From Variovorax sp. (GTDB taxonomy: Bacteria; Pseudomonadota; Gammaproteobacteria; Burkholderiales; Burkholderiaceae_C), in the NCBI GenBank assembly GCA_017744935.1, contig JAGIAI010000002.1:124001-188000 (forward strand): a stretch of DNA of 64,000 bases, in the 5' to 3' direction. Made by a program: the position numbers and the translations under genes. A model generated the notes under the pieces. It saw nothing but the letters and a program-made list of their open reading frames with translations, had not been told where the DNA came from and did no database searches. This document shows positions 63,227 to 64,000 of the stretch, piece by piece (within the stretch, counting starts at the first letter, position 1; each line of letters starts with the position of its first letter).

Positions 63227-64000
63227 TCAGGCAGCCTTCGCAGGCGCGGGCACCGGCAGCGGGCTGCGCTCCGAGAACTGGCCGTTCCAGTACGGGTAGT
63301 ACGGATAGGGCGGTGTCACAGCGCTCGCCGCGTCGAGCCGGGCGACCTGCTCGGTCGTGAGTTCCCAGCCGATCGCGCCGAGGTTCTGTTTGAGCTGCGC
63401 CTCGTCTCGTGCACCGATCAGCACGCTCGCCACCGTCGGGCGGCGCAGCAGCCAGTTGAGTGCGATCTGCGGAATCGACTTGCCGGTCTCTTCGGCGACC
63501 TGGTCCATCGCGTCGATCACGCTGTAGAGCCGTTCATCTTCCACGGGTGGACCGTAGACGGCGGTGTCGTGCAGGCGGCTGCCTTGAGGCACGGACTGGC
63601 CCCGGCGGATCTTGCCGGTAAGGCGACCCCAGCCGAGGGGGCTCCAGACGATCGCACCCACGCCCTGATCGATCCCGAGCGGCATCAGCTCCCATTCGTA
63701 GTCGCGGCCGATCAGCGAGTAGTAGGTCTGATTGGCCACATAGCGCGCGAGGCCGCGACGCTCCGATGTCGCCAGCGACTTCATCAACTGCCAGCCCGAG
63801 AAGTTCGAAGCGCCGATGTACCGCACCTTGCCAGAACGCACGAGGTCGTCGAGCGTGCCCAGCACGTCTTCGACCGGCGTCATCGCGTCGAAGGCGTGCA
63901 GTTGCAGCAGATCGATGTAGTCGGTGCCGAGACGCTTCAGCGCCGCATCGGTCGCTTTGACCAAGTGATGGCGCGAGGAGCCGACATCGTTCGGGCCGTC
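63227..64000 (-). CDS. Aldo/keto reductase (C-terminal part)
   Basis: The 5' end lies beyond the window; 257 residues are visible. The (beta/alpha)8 aldo/keto reductase family is shown by YIDLLQLHAFD (catalytic His), VRYIGASNFSGWQL, NQTYYSLIGRD and the phosphate-binding loop VASVLIGARDEAQLKQN near the C-terminus. The catalytic Asp-Tyr-Lys region is not visible. It resembles the YajO/IolS-type NADPH reductases. No start can be given. Confidence 0.92.
   Translation of the reverse strand, partial: DGPNDVGSSRHHLVKATDAALKRLGTDYIDLLQLHAFDAMTPVEDVLGTLDDLVRSGKVRYIGASNFSGWQLMKSLATSERRGLARYVANQTYYSLIGRDYEWELMPLGIDQGVGAIVWSPLGWGRLTGKIRRGQSVPQGSRLHDTAVYGPPVEDERLYSVIDAMDQVAEETGKSIPQIALNWLLRRPTVASVLIGARDEAQLKQNLGAIGWELTTEQVARLDAASAVTPPYPYYPYWNGQFSERSPLPVPAPAKAA

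Overview
The window is G+C-rich bacterial chromosome, densely packed with protein genes whose third codon positions are mostly G or C. The order smc-zipA-ligA, a single-chain purL, glnD next to map, and many acyl-CoA and ABC-transport genes point to a betaproteobacterium of the Comamonadaceae, most like Variovorax. This is inferred from gene content; no 16S rRNA gene is present. I see no tRNA or rRNA gene, insertion sequence, prophage, CRISPR array or integrase. No stretch over about 300 bases lacks a gene.

Layout. (1) 1-10.3 kb is rich in sulfur genes: a methionine ABC transporter (metN end, metI, metQ), an EpsC-type serine acetyltransferase, an NADPH-FMN reductase, an azoreductase with a divergent LysR regulator, and a coupled unit of a small serine hydrolase, the sulfate transporter sbp-cysT-cysW-cysA and dsbB. 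(2) 10.4-13.2 kb, minus strand: an orphan ParA-like ATPase and two adjacent lipoproteins, one a predicted alpha/beta hydrolase. (3) 13.3-21.5 kb: smc-zipA-ligA, a Tyr/Gly-rich lipoprotein, peptide deformylase and a DoxX protein. (4) 21.6-25.1 kb: an Aap-type amino-acid transporter without its ATPase gene, then a broken PPC-domain gene. (5) 25.1-33.6 kb: glnD and map on minus, purL and a Tat-exported extradiol-type dioxygenase on plus. (6) 33.7-38.5 kb, minus: an AraC regulator and the run selO-msrB-yciB-bolA-parvulin. (7) 38.6-60 kb, almost all plus: a lipoprotein esterase, an acyl-CoA ligase, the livKHMGF transporter, and a long beta-oxidation region (bifunctional hydratase/dehydrogenase, M20 peptidase, thiolase, two acyl-CoA dehydrogenases, two small proteins, SDR, thioesterase, MDR reductase, GST). 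(8) 60-64 kb: two methyltransferases, a second SDR, a DUF1428 protein and the end of an aldo/keto reductase.

The most coherent module is region 7: uptake, CoA activation, dehydrogenation, hydration/oxidation, thiolysis and thioesterase clean-up lie side by side. An M20 hydrolase between the hydratase/dehydrogenase and the thiolase suggests the carbon source may arrive as an amide or N-acyl conjugate; this is a hypothesis. The main unexplained DNA features are a family of roughly 90-100 bp intergenic hairpin repeats (three direct copies in region 7 and a diverged inverted copy at 6.8 kb), a large palindrome in the leader of the hydratase/dehydrogenase gene, and a perfect hairpin with a T tract between livK and livH.
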